Shown here: one piece after another, positions 5,680 to 6,293 of the stretch | Numbering within the stretch: position 1 is the first letter of the stretch | Layout of the letters: each line of letters starts with the position of its first letter | Assembly (NCBI GenBank): GCA_018650745.1 | Contig: JABIFK010000826.1 | Coordinates: 1-6,293, forward strand | Length of the DNA: 6,293 bases | Direction of reading: 5' to 3' | DNA from: Candidatus Latescibacterota bacterium | Lineage (GTDB): Bacteria; Latescibacterota; UBA2968 | The notes under the pieces: model-generated | What the model was told of the DNA's origin: nothing | Seen by the model: the letters and a program-made list of their open reading frames with translations, nothing else | The model's database searches: none | Program-made: the position numbers and the translations under genes

Positions 5680-6293
5680 TTATTGCTTTTTGCCCACCGC
5701 ACACACCCACTCACCCTCTTCTAAAAGTTGGTCAATTACAAATCCTGCGTCCAAAACAGCTTGTTGAAAGGCCGCACTTTCCCGTGTCAAAATACCTCCC
5801 AAGACCACATGGCCTCCTTTTGAGGTACGTGAAGCAATTGCAGGAATCAAAGGCACCAAAATACTGCTGATAATATTGGCTACAATCACATCAAACACGC
5901 CTTCCACATCTCCAACAGACCCTTCCTTCACCACCACACCCTCTAAAATATCATTGAGTGCCAAATTTTCCTGAGTGTTTTCGATTGCGGGTGGATCGGT
6001 ATCAACAGCCATCACCGACGCAGCGCCCAGTTTCATCGCCGCAATACTCAAAATGCCAGACCCCGTACCCACATCAAACACCGATGCCCCAGCGGACACG
6101 CACGATTCAAGCCCCATAAGTGCCAACCGTGTGGTTTCATGATGACCAGTACCAAACGACATTTTTGGAGTTATTATTATCTCATAGTCGCAATCTATTT
6201 TATCATGAAAATGAGCTCTGATATAACATTTGTCATTAATTTTTACAGGATCAAAATTTTCTTCCCATTGCTGATTCCAATTTTCTTGTTTTA
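5680..6293 (-). CDS. prmA: Ribosomal protein L11 methyltransferase PrmA (5' partial, mosaic)
   Basis: PrmA is a cytosolic S-adenosylmethionine-dependent enzyme that methylates ribosomal protein L11. The frame stays open from the TAA at 5680 through the right edge, giving 204 complete codons. The upstream part reads NWNQQWEENFDPV, then CYIRAHFHDK, then EIIITPKMSFGTGHHETTR, matching the PrmA linker and the start of its catalytic domain. The ATG at 6162 is therefore an internal methionine. The SAM-binding motif FDVGTGSG, the acidic AVDTD (end of strand 2) and the motif FDVIVANI (the PrmA N-[IL]-L-type site) are all present, and the C-terminus is complete (EGEWVCAVGKKQ). Full-length PrmA is usually 270-310 residues, so roughly 70-100 are missing. 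Oddly, 6163-6293 is about 27% GC while the rest is about 50%, and the two parts resemble different PrmA subfamilies. It heads the visible operon, with the SH3b/TPR gene 31 nt downstream. Confidence 0.92.
   Translation of the reverse strand, partial: KQENWNQQWEENFDPVKINDKCYIRAHFHDKIDCDYEIIITPKMSFGTGHHETTRLALMGLESCVSAGASVFDVGTGSGILSIAAMKLGAASVMAVDTDPPAIENTQENLALNDILEGVVVKEGSVGDVEGVFDVIVANIISSILVPLIPAIASRTSKGGHVVLGGILTRESAAFQQAVLDAGFVIDQLLEEGEWVCAVGKKQ

Noticed and set aside
5649..5714. Longer SH3b/TPR protein starting at 5714
   Set aside because: It would overlap prmA by 35 bp, put 22 mostly polar residues before the signal peptide, and lacks the well-placed AGGA that serves 5648.
5680..6162. 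prmA starting at the ATG at 6162
   Set aside because: The frame continues upstream with recognisable PrmA sequence (EIIITPK directly before MSFGTGHH). That methionine is internal.

Overview
This is a bacterial chromosomal window of ordinary, tightly packed genes. By eye it is close to 50% GC, except for a sharply AT-rich 131 bp at the right edge. No rRNA, tRNA, transposase, integrase or CRISPR array is visible. The species cannot be named from this sequence. A classical signal peptide, exported SH3b domains and a long-form metallo-beta-lactamase (MBL) protein fit a Gram-negative or delta-proteobacteria-like lineage, but that is only an impression.

The left half reads on the plus strand. A threonine-synthase-like PLP enzyme runs off the left edge (1-1050). 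It is followed 23 nt later by a YtoQ-family protein (1074-1556), probably co-transcribed. A 163-bp intergenic region then carries two perfect 18-bp tandem repeats. They abut a full-consensus sigma-70 promoter (TTGACA, 17 nt, TATAAT), which drives an MBL-fold hydrolase gene (1720-2685) with a GTG start.

The right half reads on the minus strand as a probable operon, in transcription order: prmA (ribosomal protein L11 methyltransferase, running off the right edge), an exported SH3b-SH3b-TPR-TM-coiled-coil protein of unknown function (5648-4275), and a GIY-YIG nuclease (4162-2753). An intrinsic terminator at 2716-2688 ends it, in the convergent gap facing the MBL gene.

Two points deserve most attention. 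First, the GIY-YIG protein looks like a winged-helix plus DnaQ-like exonuclease plus UvrC/Cho-type nuclease fusion. The exonuclease part appears to have lost its catalytic acids and histidine while the GIY-YIG part keeps every key residue. Second, prmA is mosaic. Its first ~44 visible codons (about 27% GC) look Bacteroidota-like and join in frame, at the conserved SFGTGHH motif, to a roughly 50% GC remainder of a different PrmA type. That is either an assembly chimera or a recombinant gene. The genes do not form one obvious pathway, and I found no convincing new multi-gene system.
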